A stretch of 61,572 nt of DNA from an uncultured bacterium (GCA_905214875.1 CAJMNR010000024.1:1-61572), one strand, 5' to 3'; numbered from the stretch's first letter, positions 25,828-35,070 are shown. Notes: generated by a model from the sequence alone, not told the origin. Numbers and translations are program-made.

Positions 25828-25854
25828 ATACGATTTGCGGGTTGTTCACATAAA

Positions 25855-25902
25855 TAAAAACAAGCGATTAAAGTTGAGGGGAACTTTGATCGCTTGTTTT
25901 TA
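25855..25902. terminator. Bidirectional terminator between rsmI and abrB
   Basis: A near-perfect inverted repeat of about 20 bp (AAAAACAAGCGATTAAAGTT / AACTTTGATCGCTTGTTTTT) with a 7-base loop and T or A runs on both sides, serving both convergent genes. Confidence 0.9.
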
Positions 25903-25994
25903 TTTGGACAACAGTAACTCTAAGTAAATATGTAATACTGCTGAAATAGCTGATTAGTAGTTCTAATCATTATGTGTTTTTTTGAGTGCGTCGA

Positions 25995-26252
25995 TTACTC
26001 AATGATTCCAGCTAATTTAGCTAATTGAACAATGCTTTCTTTGGAAACTTTTTTTCCACAGTAATCAAATAAATCGTTCTTTTCACCATTGAAGATATCA
26101 GTTGGCTCATATTTTTGTAATACGATTCTGTCTTCATCAACGAAGATTTCAAGTGGATCTCTTTCGCTTACGCCTAATGTTCTTCTTAGTTCGATAGGAA
26201 GTGTAATACGACCTAATTCATCAAGTTTTCTAACAATACCAGTACTTTTCAT
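25995..26252 (-). CDS. abrB: AbrB family transition-state regulator
   Basis: This 85-residue DNA-binding protein has an N-terminal swapped-hairpin AbrB domain (MKSTGIVRKLDELGRITLPIELRR, then GVSERDPLEIFVDEDRIVLQKY) and a short C-terminal multimerisation tail containing one Cys in DYCGKK. AbrB represses stationary-phase genes during growth. AAAGGAG lies 6 bases upstream of the ATG. A palindrome CAAGTAT-CTAT-ATACTTG at 26281-26298 lies in its leader and could be an autoregulatory site. The position after rsmI matches Bacillus. Confidence 0.93.
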   Translation of the reverse strand: MKSTGIVRKLDELGRITLPIELRRTLGVSERDPLEIFVDEDRIVLQKYEPTDIFNGEKNDLFDYCGKKVSKESIVQLAKLAGIIE

Positions 26253-26280
26253 AATTCTACTCCTTTGGATAAATAATTAA

Positions 26281-26867
26281 CAAGTATCTATATACTTGGG
26301 ATATTTATAAAAATAACACTAATCCCAAAAAAAGTCAATTTAAAATCTTAATCGAAAGTAGCACAATTTTAAGGTCGAAAAAACACAAATAGAGAAAAAA
26401 CGAAGATGTAAAAATATGTAAAATGCAATCGAGTTAGTTAATAATTACCAAAACATAGCGAAAAAATGGCGAAAATACCACATAATTGTATTAAATGCAT
26501 AAAAATGCCTTGCGTAGGAGGAAAACCAAGCAAAATAAATAGTAAAATAAATTTACTGTTATCCGTCTGAAAAAAGAAAAAAAGCAGTATTTTTTGAGAG
26601 ATTTTTGTGATAATGCTTTCATTGTAATTAGCATAATAAATGTGAGAATAGTCCAAATACATTGAGAATATTATGTAAGGAAATGATAGTAAAAAATGCT
26701 TTTAAGCCATTATACTATCAAATTGGTTGAGCATTGTCAGTAAATGGTTAAAATTAGTAAATAAACTTGAAAATAATTTACAAATTGTCTATAAAGAGTT
26801 TCAAAAAATTGGAATTCATAAATTTGTGCTACTTGGACATAGTTTTTGTGTGACAGCATATAGTTAA
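26281..26867. other. AT-rich intergenic region between abrB and spmA
   Basis: About 590 bases without a convincing gene. The abrB leader palindrome is at 26281-26298. The rest is extremely AT-rich with no ribosome-site-led reading frame; a 74-codon frame on the reverse strand (26438-26662) has no Shine-Dalgarno and low-complexity composition. The right end holds the spmA promoter candidate. Nothing else is recognised. Confidence 0.6.
26836..26864 (+). promoter_or_regulatory. Candidate sporulation (sigma-E-like) promoter of spmA
   Basis: GACATAGT (26836-26843), 13-base spacer, CATATAGT (26857-26864). This resembles the sigma-E pattern (KMATATT, 13-15 bases, CATACAMT). Transcription would start near 26871, giving a 30-base leader before the spmA ATG at 26901. 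In Bacillus spmAB is under sigma-E control. The -35 match is only partial. Confidence 0.45.
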
Positions 26868-26900
26868 ATGAAGACGAGCAAGAGGGAGGCAAGTTTACAT

Positions 26901-27485
26901 ATGCTCAATTATTTATGGGCGTTTATGATACTTGGTGGTATTGTATATGGAGTCTTAACCGGAAATATCAGTTCAGTAAGTACAGTGACATTAGAGTCTT
27001 CAAAAGAGGCGGTTACATTATGTATTACTATGCTAGGCATCATGGCATTATGGACAGGTCTTATGCAGATTGCTAAAGTAGTAGGAATCATTGATGGTTT
27101 GACGGCACTTTTAAAACCTGTGTTAAAGCTTTTATTTCCTGATATTCCGAGAGGACATGTTGTAAATGAATATATTGCATCGAATATGATTGCCAATCTG
27201 CTTGGCCTTGGCTGGGCAGCGACACCTATGGGATTAAAGGCAATGGGAGAACTAAAGAAGTTAAACCATGATAGTGATGTGGCTAGTTGCGACATGTGTA
27301 CGTTCTTAATTATTAACATATCGTCACTACAGTTAATCCCGGTAAATATAATTGCATATCGAACGCAATATAATTCTGTAAATCCGACACAAATCCTTGG
27401 TGCGGCTATTATTACAACTTGTTTCTCTACCGTAATTGGAGTCGCATTCTCCATTATTGCTAGAAAGCTATCGAGAAAGGGATAG
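26901..27485 (+). CDS. spmA: Spore maturation protein A
   Basis: This 194-residue inner-membrane protein is needed with SpmB for proper spore core dehydration. It has about five hydrophobic segments and the gate/nucleoside-recognition-like core LLKPVLKLLFPDIPRGH followed by ASNMIANLLGLGWAATPMGLKAM. The ATG at 26901 is chosen over 26868: AGGGAGG sits 11 bases before it, the length then equals the family's and the N-terminus (LNYLWAFMILGG) starts directly with a membrane helix as in other SpmA proteins. spmB follows after nine bases. Confidence 0.93.
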   Translation: MLNYLWAFMILGGIVYGVLTGNISSVSTVTLESSKEAVTLCITMLGIMALWTGLMQIAKVVGIIDGLTALLKPVLKLLFPDIPRGHVVNEYIASNMIANLLGLGWAATPMGLKAMGELKKLNHDSDVASCDMCTFLIINISSLQLIPVNIIAYRTQYNSVNPTQILGAAIITTCFSTVIGVAFSIIARKLSRKG

Positions 27486-27494
27486 AGGTGTCTT

Positions 27495-28019
27495 ATGGGC
27501 TTTTTATTATATGTGTCGGATTATATGATTCCATTCGTTTTTTTTATAGTGATAGGATATGGAATCCTTTGTAAGGCACCGGTATATGATGAATTTGTTA
27601 AGGGCGCAAAAGATGGCCTAAAGGTCGTTGTTGGTATTCTTCCTACATTAATTGGGCTCATGGTTGCAATTGGTGTACTGCGCGCTTCTGGCGCATTAGA
27701 TGCATTGGCAGGAGCTATTGAGCCTTTTGTGACTAAATTAAGCTTCCCAGCACAGTTGGTGCCATTAGTTGTAATTAAGATGTTTTCTTCTTCTGCAGCT
27801 ACGTCATTACTACTTGATATATTTAAGCAGTATGGACCAGACAGTTATAATGGACAGCTTGCATCGATTATAATGAGCTGTACAGAGACAATCTTTTATA
27901 CGATGTCAGTATACTTTATGGTGGCAGGAGTTAAGAAAACACGGTATACATTAGCCGGAGCTTTAGTTGCAACATTTTCTGGGGTAGTTGGAAGTGTATT
28001 TATTATGAATTTCATTTAA
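27495..28019 (+). CDS. spmB: Spore maturation protein B
   Basis: Partner of SpmA, 174 residues, polytopic. Recognised from IPFVFFIVIGYGI, YDEFVKGAKDGLKVVVGILPTLIGLMVAIGVLRASGALD (about 29-68), FPAQLVPLVVIKMFSSSAATSLLLDIF and SCTETIFYTMSVYF. GAGGTG precedes the ATG. It ends the two-gene spm operon; no clear terminator hairpin is seen in the 26 bases before the trp promoter. Confidence 0.93.
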   Translation: MGFLLYVSDYMIPFVFFIVIGYGILCKAPVYDEFVKGAKDGLKVVVGILPTLIGLMVAIGVLRASGALDALAGAIEPFVTKLSFPAQLVPLVVIKMFSSSAATSLLLDIFKQYGPDSYNGQLASIIMSCTETIFYTMSVYFMVAGVKKTRYTLAGALVATFSGVVGSVFIMNFI

Positions 28020-28045
28020 GATTATTAAGAATTACCAAATTATAG

Positions 28046-28074
28046 TTGACAAATAAAAACTGGAAGAATATACT
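28046..28074 (+). promoter_or_regulatory. trp operon promoter
   Basis: Consensus-grade vegetative promoter: TTGACA (28046-28051), 17-base spacer, TATACT (28069-28074). Transcription should start near 28081, at the 5' edge of the T-box leader. Confidence 0.85.
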
Positions 28075-28080
28075 AAGTTA

Positions 28081-28367
28081 AATTCGAAAAACAAAAACCT
28101 ATGACCGAGATGAGTATATTAGGAAATGTTTCAAAGAGAGCCGTGATTGGTGAGATGCGGTAAACAGGAACTTCTAGAATGGACTCGGGAGGGCAGCTTG
28201 AAAAAACGAATCGTTTGAGTAGACGCTGACGGGGACCTCGTCCGTTATCAGAGAGGTGCATATGATTGTATGTATACTGAGTGGATGCATTAGCATCAAT
28301 TTGGGTGGTACCGCAGAAGTCTAGAGCTTTTGTCCCTTTACTATTAAGGGACAAAAGCTTTTTTTTA
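28081..28367 (+). promoter_or_regulatory. T-box leader (tRNA-Trp sensing) of the trp operon
   Basis: The T-box sequence TGGGTGGTACCGCAG is at 28302-28316. The specifier loop GAATGGACTC contains the Trp codon TGG at 28180-28182. The intrinsic terminator has arms AGCTTTTGTCCCTT (28325-28338) and AAGGGACAAAAGCT (28346-28359) plus eight T. Uncharged tRNA-Trp binding would favour the antiterminator formed with the T-box and allow transcription into trpE. Confidence 0.95.
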
Positions 28368-28469
28368 TTTATAGTAAATTTCTTTGTGTGAACAATGAGA
28401 CAGAACTACGGTATCATAAATGCTCATTTTACGTACTTTCATCCGATGAAGGAAAAGGAGAGAGTTACG

Positions 28470-29930
28470 ATGAAATTATTAAGCTACGAAGAGGTTGAAG
28501 CTTACGCAGACGAATATTCGTTTGTACCAATTAGTACAGAGATTTATTCTGACATGATTACACCAATCACACTGTTACGCCGGATTGCCGGAGAGCATAG
28601 GAACTATTTTCTGCTGGAAAGTGTGGTAAATGGTAAGAACGTCGGAAGGTATTCCTTTATAGGATATGAACCTAAAATACGCCTGTTTTGTAAAGGGAAA
28701 CAAGTATTCGTAAAAACGGAAAATAAAACTGAACAGGTAGAGGGTGAACCACTTCAAGTGTTACGGGAGTATACAAACTGGTATAAAGCTCCAAAAATAC
28801 AAGGACTTCCAAGCTTTTCGGGAGGATTTGTCGGATATTTTTCTTATGAACTAATTGCATTAGCAGAGCCCAAGCTAGAAATAAAAGAAAGTGAGTTTCC
28901 AGAGTATGATCTAATGTTATACGACAAGGTTATGGTATTTGACCATCTGATGCAGAAAATCATCGTAATTGCGAACGCAAAGACAGCAGATGGAAGGAAC
29001 GGTTATAACGATGCAAGACATGAAATAGATAGAATGTTAAAGCTCATTACTAATGAGCAGCCTCTTGTAAAGAGCGTGGCACAAGAGGAAGTAACATTTA
29101 CTTCGAATATGACAAAAGAAGAGTATTGCACCATAGTTGAGAAAGTAAAGAAGTATATTTACGAGGGAGATACGTTTCAAACGGTTGTATCAAGAAGGTT
29201 TGAAGCGGACTATGAAAGTAGCCTACTTAATACGTACCGTGTGATGAGAACGATTAATCCTTCCCCATATATGTACTTCATCAAATGTGAAGATATTGAG
29301 ATTGCAGGGGTTAGCCCTGAGACGCTTGTGAAGTTAGAAGATAACAAGCTTACTACATTTCCTGTTGCAGGAACAAGAAAACGTGGACATTCAGAAGAGG
29401 AAGACCTTAAGCTTGAGAAAGAGCTGCTAGCCGATAAGAAGGAGTTAGCAGAACACAATATGTTAGTGGACCTTGCTAGAAATGATATCGGTAGACTTAG
29501 TAAGTTAGGAACTGTTAAGGTAAAGGACTATATGCAGATACACAGGTTTTCTAAGGTAATGCATATTGCATCGGTGGTAACTGGTGAGCTTGCGGACGAG
29601 AAAGATGCGGTAGACACCATTACTACAATGCTTCCGGCTGGTACGTTATCTGGTGCTCCGAAGTTTCGAGCATGCCAAATCATTGATGAGCTGGAAAAAG
29701 ACGCAAGGGGTGTTTATGCAGGAGCGATTGGTTACCTTGATTTTTCTGGAAATGCAGATGTATGTATCGGTATTCGTACAGCAGTAAAGAAAGGAAATCG
29801 TGTATATGTCCAGGCAGGAGCAGGAATCGTCGCAGATAGTAAGCCTGAGGATGAATATGAGGAAACTTATAATAAGGCGAAAGCCATCCTTGAAGCCGTA
29901 GAACGTTCAAGTGAGGTGAATGAGTTATGA
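28470..29930 (+). CDS. trpE: Anthranilate synthase component I
   Basis: Converts chorismate to anthranilate with TrpG, 486 residues. The N-terminal feedback segment FLLESV (Trp-binding LLES) is present, followed by the chorismate-binding domain with GDTFQTVVSRRFE, PVAGTRKRG, EHNMLVDLARNDIGR, LPAGTLSGAPKFRACQIID and QAGAGIVADS. ATG 28470 is preferred to 28395 because AAGGAGAG precedes it and the upstream residues have no family match. Its stop overlaps the trpG start (ATGA). Confidence 0.96.
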   Translation: MKLLSYEEVEAYADEYSFVPISTEIYSDMITPITLLRRIAGEHRNYFLLESVVNGKNVGRYSFIGYEPKIRLFCKGKQVFVKTENKTEQVEGEPLQVLREYTNWYKAPKIQGLPSFSGGFVGYFSYELIALAEPKLEIKESEFPEYDLMLYDKVMVFDHLMQKIIVIANAKTADGRNGYNDARHEIDRMLKLITNEQPLVKSVAQEEVTFTSNMTKEEYCTIVEKVKKYIYEGDTFQTVVSRRFEADYESSLLNTYRVMRTINPSPYMYFIKCEDIEIAGVSPETLVKLEDNKLTTFPVAGTRKRGHSEEEDLKLEKELLADKKELAEHNMLVDLARNDIGRLSKLGTVKVKDYMQIHRFSKVMHIASVVTGELADEKDAVDTITTMLPAGTLSGAPKFRACQIIDELEKDARGVYAGAIGYLDFSGNADVCIGIRTAVKKGNRVYVQAGAGIVADSKPEDEYEETYNKAKAILEAVERSSEVNEL

Positions 29931-30517
29931 TCTTGATTATAGATAATTATGATAGCTTTTCCTACAACTTAGTACAGGTGATTGGACGCGTAATGCAAAA
30001 GGAAGGGCATAGTGTAGAACAGATTAAAGTAGTAAGAAACGATGAAATAACAGTGGAGGAAGTAAAACAACTAAATCCTTCTCATATTATCTTATCGCCA
30101 GGTCCGGGAAGACCAAAAGATGCAGGAATCTGCGAAGAGTTAATTCAGAAACTATATAAGCAGTTTAAGATTCTTGGTGTATGCCTAGGACATCAAGCAA
30201 TTTGTGAGACATTTGGGGCAACAATCACTTATGCAAAGGAATTAATGCACGGGAAACAAAGTGAGGTAGCGGTTAACAATAAATGCAGTTTATTTAAACA
30301 CTTGAAGGATACTCAGATTGTAGCAAGATATCATTCGTTAGTTGCCAAGGCAGACACAGTACCAGATGAACTTGAAGTGATGTCAACCGATGAGGATGGC
30401 CAGATCATGGCAGTCAAACATAAACAGTATGAAGTATACGGAGTACAGTTTCATCCAGAATCAGTACTTACACCACAAGGCGAGCAAATGTTAAGTAATT
30501 TTCTATTGGAAGAATGA
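29927..30517 (+). CDS. trpG: Anthranilate synthase component II (glutamine amidotransferase)
   Basis: Supplies ammonia to TrpE. The 196-residue class I amidotransferase shows DNYDSFSYNLVQ at the start, SPGPGRPKDAG, the nucleophile Cys in GVCLGHQAI (about 83) and the His-Glu pair in VQFHPESV (about 171-176). It is a stand-alone domain, not fused to TrpD. It may also serve aminodeoxychorismate synthase, as in Bacillus; no pabB is visible here. Confidence 0.96.
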   Translation: MILIIDNYDSFSYNLVQVIGRVMQKEGHSVEQIKVVRNDEITVEEVKQLNPSHIILSPGPGRPKDAGICEELIQKLYKQFKILGVCLGHQAICETFGATITYAKELMHGKQSEVAVNNKCSLFKHLKDTQIVARYHSLVAKADTVPDELEVMSTDEDGQIMAVKHKQYEVYGVQFHPESVLTPQGEQMLSNFLLEE

Positions 30518-30529
30518 GGAGGAGAAAAG

Positions 30530-31540
30530 ATGATTAAGGAAGCAATTAAAAAGGTAGTAGAGGGTAATGATTTATCAGCAGCAGAAGCAGAACAAGTAAT
30601 GGATGAAATTATGAGTGGAAATGCCTCTCAGGTTCATATTGGAGCTTATCTTACAGCACTTCGTATGAAAGGCGAAACAATCGAAGAAATCACAGGAAGT
30701 ACGGCAGGAATGAGAAGACACTGTAAAAGACTTCTTCATAATCAAGACGTACTTGAAATCGTAGGAACCGGAGGAGATGAAGCAAACTCCTTTAATATTT
30801 CAACAACAGCGTCAATCGTCGTATCCAGTGCAGGGATTCCTGTTGCGAAACACGGAAACCGAGGCGTATCCAGTAAGTCTGGAGCAGCAGATGTATTAGA
30901 AGCATTAGGTGTTAAAATCGATCTTGAACCAGAACAGAGTACAGAAATATTAAATAAAATCAATTTATGTTTTATGTTTGCACAAAAATATCATTCAGCA
31001 ATGCGTTTTGTAGCACCAGTTCGAAAAGAGCTAGGAATCAGAACAATCTTTAATATCTTAGGACCACTTGCTAATCCTGCAGGTGCCAATATGCAGTTAC
31101 TTGGTGTATACGATGAAAGCCTTGTAAAACCGCTTGCAGAAGTTCTTATGAACCTCGGAGTAACAAGAGGAATGGTAGTCTTTGGTCAAGATAAGTTAGA
31201 TGAAATCAGTTTAAGTTCTCCAACTACTGTTTGTGAAATTCGAGATGGAGAAGTTACTTCTTATGTAATTCATCCAGAGGAAGTAGGACTAAAGACATGT
31301 AAGAAAGAGGATTTAGTTGGTGGCACCCCACAGGAAAATGCTCAAATAACGATGGATATTTTAAAGGGAGTAAAAGGGCCAAAGCGTGATGCAGTTCTTT
31401 TAAATGCAGGTGCATGTATTTATATGAAGGAAGACGGAATTACATTAGCCGAAGGTGTGAAAAAAGCAGCTGAATTAATTGATCAAGGAAAGGCTCTTCA
31501 TCAGCTAGAGCAGTTTGTGAAGTTATCAAATGAATTCTAG
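30530..31540 (+). CDS. trpD: Anthranilate phosphoribosyltransferase
   Basis: Joins anthranilate to PRPP. In 336 residues the PRPP-binding GTGGDEANSFNISTTAS (about 80-96) and KHGNRGVSSKSGAADVLEALG (about 106-126) are intact, plus FGPLANPA-like LGPLANPAGAN and DKLDEIS. A GGAGGAG site precedes the ATG, 12 bases after trpG. Confidence 0.96.
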   Translation: MIKEAIKKVVEGNDLSAAEAEQVMDEIMSGNASQVHIGAYLTALRMKGETIEEITGSTAGMRRHCKRLLHNQDVLEIVGTGGDEANSFNISTTASIVVSSAGIPVAKHGNRGVSSKSGAADVLEALGVKIDLEPEQSTEILNKINLCFMFAQKYHSAMRFVAPVRKELGIRTIFNILGPLANPAGANMQLLGVYDESLVKPLAEVLMNLGVTRGMVVFGQDKLDEISLSSPTTVCEIRDGEVTSYVIHPEEVGLKTCKKEDLVGGTPQENAQITMDILKGVKGPKRDAVLLNAGACIYMKEDGITLAEGVKKAAELIDQGKALHQLEQFVKLSNEF

Positions 31541-31557
31541 ATTGACGGGGTGAGTAC

Positions 31558-32382
31558 ATGATATTGGATGAGATTGTAGAAGAGACAAAGAAGCGGATTA
31601 AAAAAGCCAAGGAAGAGGAAAGCTTAGCATCCATTCAAAGACGGGCAAAAGAAGCTCTTAATAGTAAAGAGACAAAGAGAGGATTCGTAAATCAGTTAAA
31701 GAGACCAGGACTTAATTTTATTTGTGAAGTTAAGAAAGCATCTCCATCGAAAGGAATTATTGCAGAAGAGTTTCCTTACGTTGCAATCGCAAGGGAGTAT
31801 GAGAAGGCTGGTGCAGCATGTATCTCAGTCTTAACGGAACCATACTTTTTTAAAGGTCAGAATACTTACTTGACGGAGATTAAACAACAGGTAGGAATCC
31901 CGGTTTTAAGAAAAGATTTTATTATAGATGCTTACCAGATTTATGAGGCAAAGGCCATCGGCGCAGACTGTATCCTTTTGATTTGTGCCATTTTATCAAA
32001 GGAGCAGCTAAAGGAGTATCTTGCACTTGCAAAAACACTTCAAATGGATGCATTAGTTGAGGCACATGATGAGTTGGAAGTAAGTATGGCATTAGAAGCT
32101 GGTGCAGTACTCATTGGAGTAAATAACCGTAATCTAAAAGATTTTAGTGTAGATATAACTAGGAGCCTTACCTTGAGAAAAAAAGTTCCTAAGGACATAG
32201 TATTTGTTGCAGAAAGTGGCATCAAGACAAAAGAAGATATTCTCCAATTATATGAAGCCGGAGCAAATGGGGTATTAATAGGCGAGACCTTTATGCGGAG
32301 TAATAATAAGAGAGAAATGTTACAAGAGCTTACCTCATTGCTTCCATTAGAAAGGGGAATGGACAATGAATACAAAGATTAA
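31558..32382 (+). CDS. trpC: Indole-3-glycerol phosphate synthase
   Basis: TIM-barrel enzyme of 274 residues that decarboxylates and closes the indole ring. Catalytic lysines are in EVKKASPSKGII and RKDFIIDAYQIYEA; further motifs are CISVLTEPYFFKG, LIGVNNRNLKDF and VAESGIKT. It is separate from TrpF. Its 3' end overlaps the trpF start by 17 bases, so translation is coupled. Confidence 0.96.
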   Translation: MILDEIVEETKKRIKKAKEEESLASIQRRAKEALNSKETKRGFVNQLKRPGLNFICEVKKASPSKGIIAEEFPYVAIAREYEKAGAACISVLTEPYFFKGQNTYLTEIKQQVGIPVLRKDFIIDAYQIYEAKAIGADCILLICAILSKEQLKEYLALAKTLQMDALVEAHDELEVSMALEAGAVLIGVNNRNLKDFSVDITRSLTLRKKVPKDIVFVAESGIKTKEDILQLYEAGANGVLIGETFMRSNNKREMLQELTSLLPLERGMDNEYKD

Positions 32383-33001
32383 AATCTGCGGCCTTATGAC
32401 AAGCAAGGACATTGAAGCTGTAAACAAAAGCATGCCAGATTATATTGGTTTTGTATTTGCAAAAAGCAAGCGTCATATAAGTGATGAGCATGCAAGACAA
32501 TTAAAAAAAATGTTAAGTCCAGAAATCCTTGCCGTAGGCGTTTTCGTAAATGATACCATTTCCCATATTGCAAAACTTTGTAGGGAGAAAACGATAGATA
32601 TAATTCAGCTTCATGGAGATGAGTCTAATGAGTATATAGCAGCATTGAAGCAACAGACTTCGGTACCGATTATTCGTGCGTTACGCCTTAAGAATAAAGA
32701 AGAATCAAGTCAAATATACAAGAGTGAAGCAGATTATTTTCTATTTGATAGTTTTGATAAGAATGGGGCATATGGTGGAACCGGAAAGGCATTAGATGTG
32801 ACGTTGTTACCAGAGCTGATTAAGCCTACATTTCTGGCAGGCGGGATGGAAGAGGCAAACGTACAAGAAATAATCAAGAAGTATCATCCATACGCAATCG
32901 ATGTTAGTAGCAGTGTAGAAACAGAGGGAAAGAAAGACCCAGTTAAGATAGAACGCATGATTCAAACAGTAAGAAAAGTTGGAGGCAGACAGTATGAGTA
33001 A
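32366..33001 (+). CDS. trpF: Phosphoribosylanthranilate isomerase
   Basis: Amadori isomerase of the Trp pathway, 211 residues. The catalytic Cys is in KICGLMTSKD (about residue 7) and Asp in FLFDSF (about 126). IQLHGDES, GGTGKALD, LAGGM and IDVSSSVETEGKKD are all family motifs. AAAGGGG lies upstream in trpC; the end overlaps trpB by eight bases. Confidence 0.95.
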   Translation: MNTKIKICGLMTSKDIEAVNKSMPDYIGFVFAKSKRHISDEHARQLKKMLSPEILAVGVFVNDTISHIAKLCREKTIDIIQLHGDESNEYIAALKQQTSVPIIRALRLKNKEESSQIYKSEADYFLFDSFDKNGAYGGTGKALDVTLLPELIKPTFLAGGMEEANVQEIIKKYHPYAIDVSSSVETEGKKDPVKIERMIQTVRKVGGRQYE

Positions 33002-34178
33002 AGGAAGATTTGGAATATATGGCGGACAATATATACCTGAGACATTAATGAATGCAGTACTCGAGGTAGAAAAGGCCTATGAATTTTATAAAAATGATGA
33101 AGAGTTTAATCGTGAACTTACCGATTTATTAAATAACTATGCAGGCAGACCATCGTTGCTATATTATGCAGAGAAGATGACAAAAGATCTTGGTGGAGCA
33201 AAGATTTACTTAAAGAGAGAAGATTTAAATCATACAGGATCTCACAAAATCAATAACGTGTTAGGCCAGGTGCTTCTTGCAAAACGAATGGGAAAGAAAC
33301 GTGTTATTGCTGAGACAGGAGCCGGACAGCACGGAGTTGCAACAGCAACGGCAGCAGCCCTTATGGATATGGAATGTGAAATCTTTATGGGAAAAGAAGA
33401 TACGGACCGTCAGGCATTAAATGTATATCGTATGGAGTTATTAGGAGCAAAGGTTCATGCAGTAACAAGCGGAACAATGACGTTAAAGGATGCTGTAAAT
33501 GAGACTATGAGAGAATGGGCAAGACGTGTAGACGATACAATGTATGTGTTAGGATCCGTTATGGGACCGCATCCATTTCCAACGATGGTACGTGATTTTC
33601 AATCGGTCATTAGTAAAGAAATAAAAGAACAACTGTATGAGAGAGAAGGAAAACTTCCAGATGCAGTTATTGCTTGTGTTGGTGGTGGAAGTAATGCTAT
33701 GGGTGCATTCTATAATTTCATTGAGGATGAGAGTGTACAGTTGATTGGCTGTGAGGCAGCAGGACTTGGTGTTGATACAGACAAAAATGCAGCGACTATT
33801 GCTTCAGGATCCACAGGCGTATTCCATGGAATGAAATCAATATTCTGTCAGGATAAGTATGGTCAAATTGCTCCTGTATATTCAATTTCTGCAGGACTTG
33901 ATTATCCAGGAATCGGTCCAGAACATGCAAGACTTCATGAGACCGGAAGAGCTTCCTATGTACCAATTACAGATGAACAGGCAGTAAATGCTTTTGAATA
34001 CTTATCAAGAACAGAAGGAATCATACCTGCAATTGAAAGTTCACATGCAGTAGCATATGCAATGGAACTTGCAGGAAAAATGAATAAGGATCAAATCATC
34101 GTTGTTAATATTTCAGGTCGAGGAGACAAAGACGTAGCGGCAATTGCTAGATATAGGGGGGTACAAATTTATGACTAG
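32994..34178 (+). CDS. trpB: Tryptophan synthase beta chain
   Basis: PLP enzyme joining indole and serine, 394 residues. The PLP Lys lies in HTGSHKINN (about 84), the phosphate loop is GGGSNAMG, and ETGAGQHGVATATAAAL, GCEAAG and SAGLDYPGIGPEH are typical of the TrpB1 type that pairs with TrpA. ATG 32994 follows TTGGAGG; an in-frame ATG at 32979 lies before that site. The end overlaps trpA by eight bases. Confidence 0.96.
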   Translation: MSKGRFGIYGGQYIPETLMNAVLEVEKAYEFYKNDEEFNRELTDLLNNYAGRPSLLYYAEKMTKDLGGAKIYLKREDLNHTGSHKINNVLGQVLLAKRMGKKRVIAETGAGQHGVATATAAALMDMECEIFMGKEDTDRQALNVYRMELLGAKVHAVTSGTMTLKDAVNETMREWARRVDDTMYVLGSVMGPHPFPTMVRDFQSVISKEIKEQLYEREGKLPDAVIACVGGGSNAMGAFYNFIEDESVQLIGCEAAGLGVDTDKNAATIASGSTGVFHGMKSIFCQDKYGQIAPVYSISAGLDYPGIGPEHARLHETGRASYVPITDEQAVNAFEYLSRTEGIIPAIESSHAVAYAMELAGKMNKDQIIVVNISGRGDKDVAAIARYRGVQIYD

Positions 34179-34974
34179 AATTCAATCTGCTTTCTCAAAT
34201 AAGAAAGCATTTATCGCATTTGTTACAGCAGGAGACCCAACACTAGAGGTCACAAAAGAACTTGTCATCCGAATGGAAAAAGAGGGGGCAGACCTTATTG
34301 AATTAGGAATTCCATTTTCAGATCCAGTAGCGGAAGGTCCAGTCATTCAAGCAGCAAATGAAAGAGCACTTAAAAATGGTGCTACAACAGATAAGATTTT
34401 CGATATGGTGGCAGAACTTCGCCAGACAGTTAAAGTTCCAATTGTTTTTCTAACGTATTTTAATCCAGTATTTACGTATGGGGTAGACCGTTTCATGAAA
34501 AAATGTAAAGAGTGTGGCGTAGATGGCCTAATCGTTCCAGATCTTCCATATGAAGAAAAAGGTGAAGTTGCGGGACCATGCAAGGAGTATGGTGTTGAGT
34601 TAATCAGTCTTATCGCACCAACTTCTCATGATCGTATTAAAATGATTGCAAAAGAGGCACAAGGGTTTATCTATTGTGTATCTTCTCTAGGAGTAACAGG
34701 AGTGCGTTCAGATATTCAGACAAATCTTAAGGAAATGATTCGTGTCGTGAGAGAGAACAGCAGTATGCCATGTGCAGTTGGATTTGGTATTGCAACAGAG
34801 GAACAGGCAAAAGAAATGGCTATGGTATCTGATGGTGCAATCGTCGGAAGTGCAATTGTAAAGCTTGTAGAGAAATATGGAGCGCAGGCAGCAGATCCAG
34901 TAGGCGAGTATGTACATCGCATGAAACAAGCGGTAATAAGTGCCGAACAGGAGACAATGGAGACTCTTCTATAG
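34171..34974 (+). CDS. trpA: Tryptophan synthase alpha chain
   Basis: Releases indole from indole-3-glycerol phosphate for TrpB. In 267 residues the catalytic Glu is in DLIELGIPFSDPVAEGP (about 48) and Asp in VDGLIVPDLPYEE; GFIYCVSSLGVTG and VGFGIATEEQA complete the TIM barrel. ATG 34171 follows GGGGGG; the TTG at 34144 is rejected as internal to trpB. Only a weak hairpin (34980-34986 / 35003-35009, no T run) follows, so some read-through into the fabT-like gene is possible. Confidence 0.95.
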   Translation: MTRIQSAFSNKKAFIAFVTAGDPTLEVTKELVIRMEKEGADLIELGIPFSDPVAEGPVIQAANERALKNGATTDKIFDMVAELRQTVKVPIVFLTYFNPVFTYGVDRFMKKCKECGVDGLIVPDLPYEEKGEVAGPCKEYGVELISLIAPTSHDRIKMIAKEAQGFIYCVSSLGVTGVRSDIQTNLKEMIRVVRENSSMPCAVGFGIATEEQAKEMAMVSDGAIVGSAIVKLVEKYGAQAADPVGEYVHRMKQAVISAEQETMETLL

Positions 34975-35004
34975 ACATATTCAAGATGTATTCCCAGTTT
35001 CGTC

Positions 35005-35043
35005 TTGAAGAGGATTTTAAGTTATATTATAATTATGATAACT
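35005..35043 (+). promoter_or_regulatory. Promoter of the FabT-like gene with inverted repeat
   Basis: TTGAAG (35005-35010), 17-base spacer, TATAAT (35028-35033). An imperfect inverted repeat AGTTAT (35020-35025) / ATAACT (35038-35043) spans the -10 and may be an operator. It is not of the TTTGA-N3-TCAAA type seen before fabH. Confidence 0.6.
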
Positions 35044-35070
35044 AGACCGGACGAAGAGAAGGGATAATAC

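Noticed and set aside
26438..26662. 74-codon reverse-strand frame in the abrB-spmA gap
   Set aside because: No ribosome site, runs of Phe/Ile from AT-rich DNA, and no recognisable motif.
34980..35009. Hairpin TTCAAGA / TCTTGAA after trpA as an intrinsic terminator
   Set aside because: The stem is short, the loop long and no T run follows, so I did not list it as a terminator.
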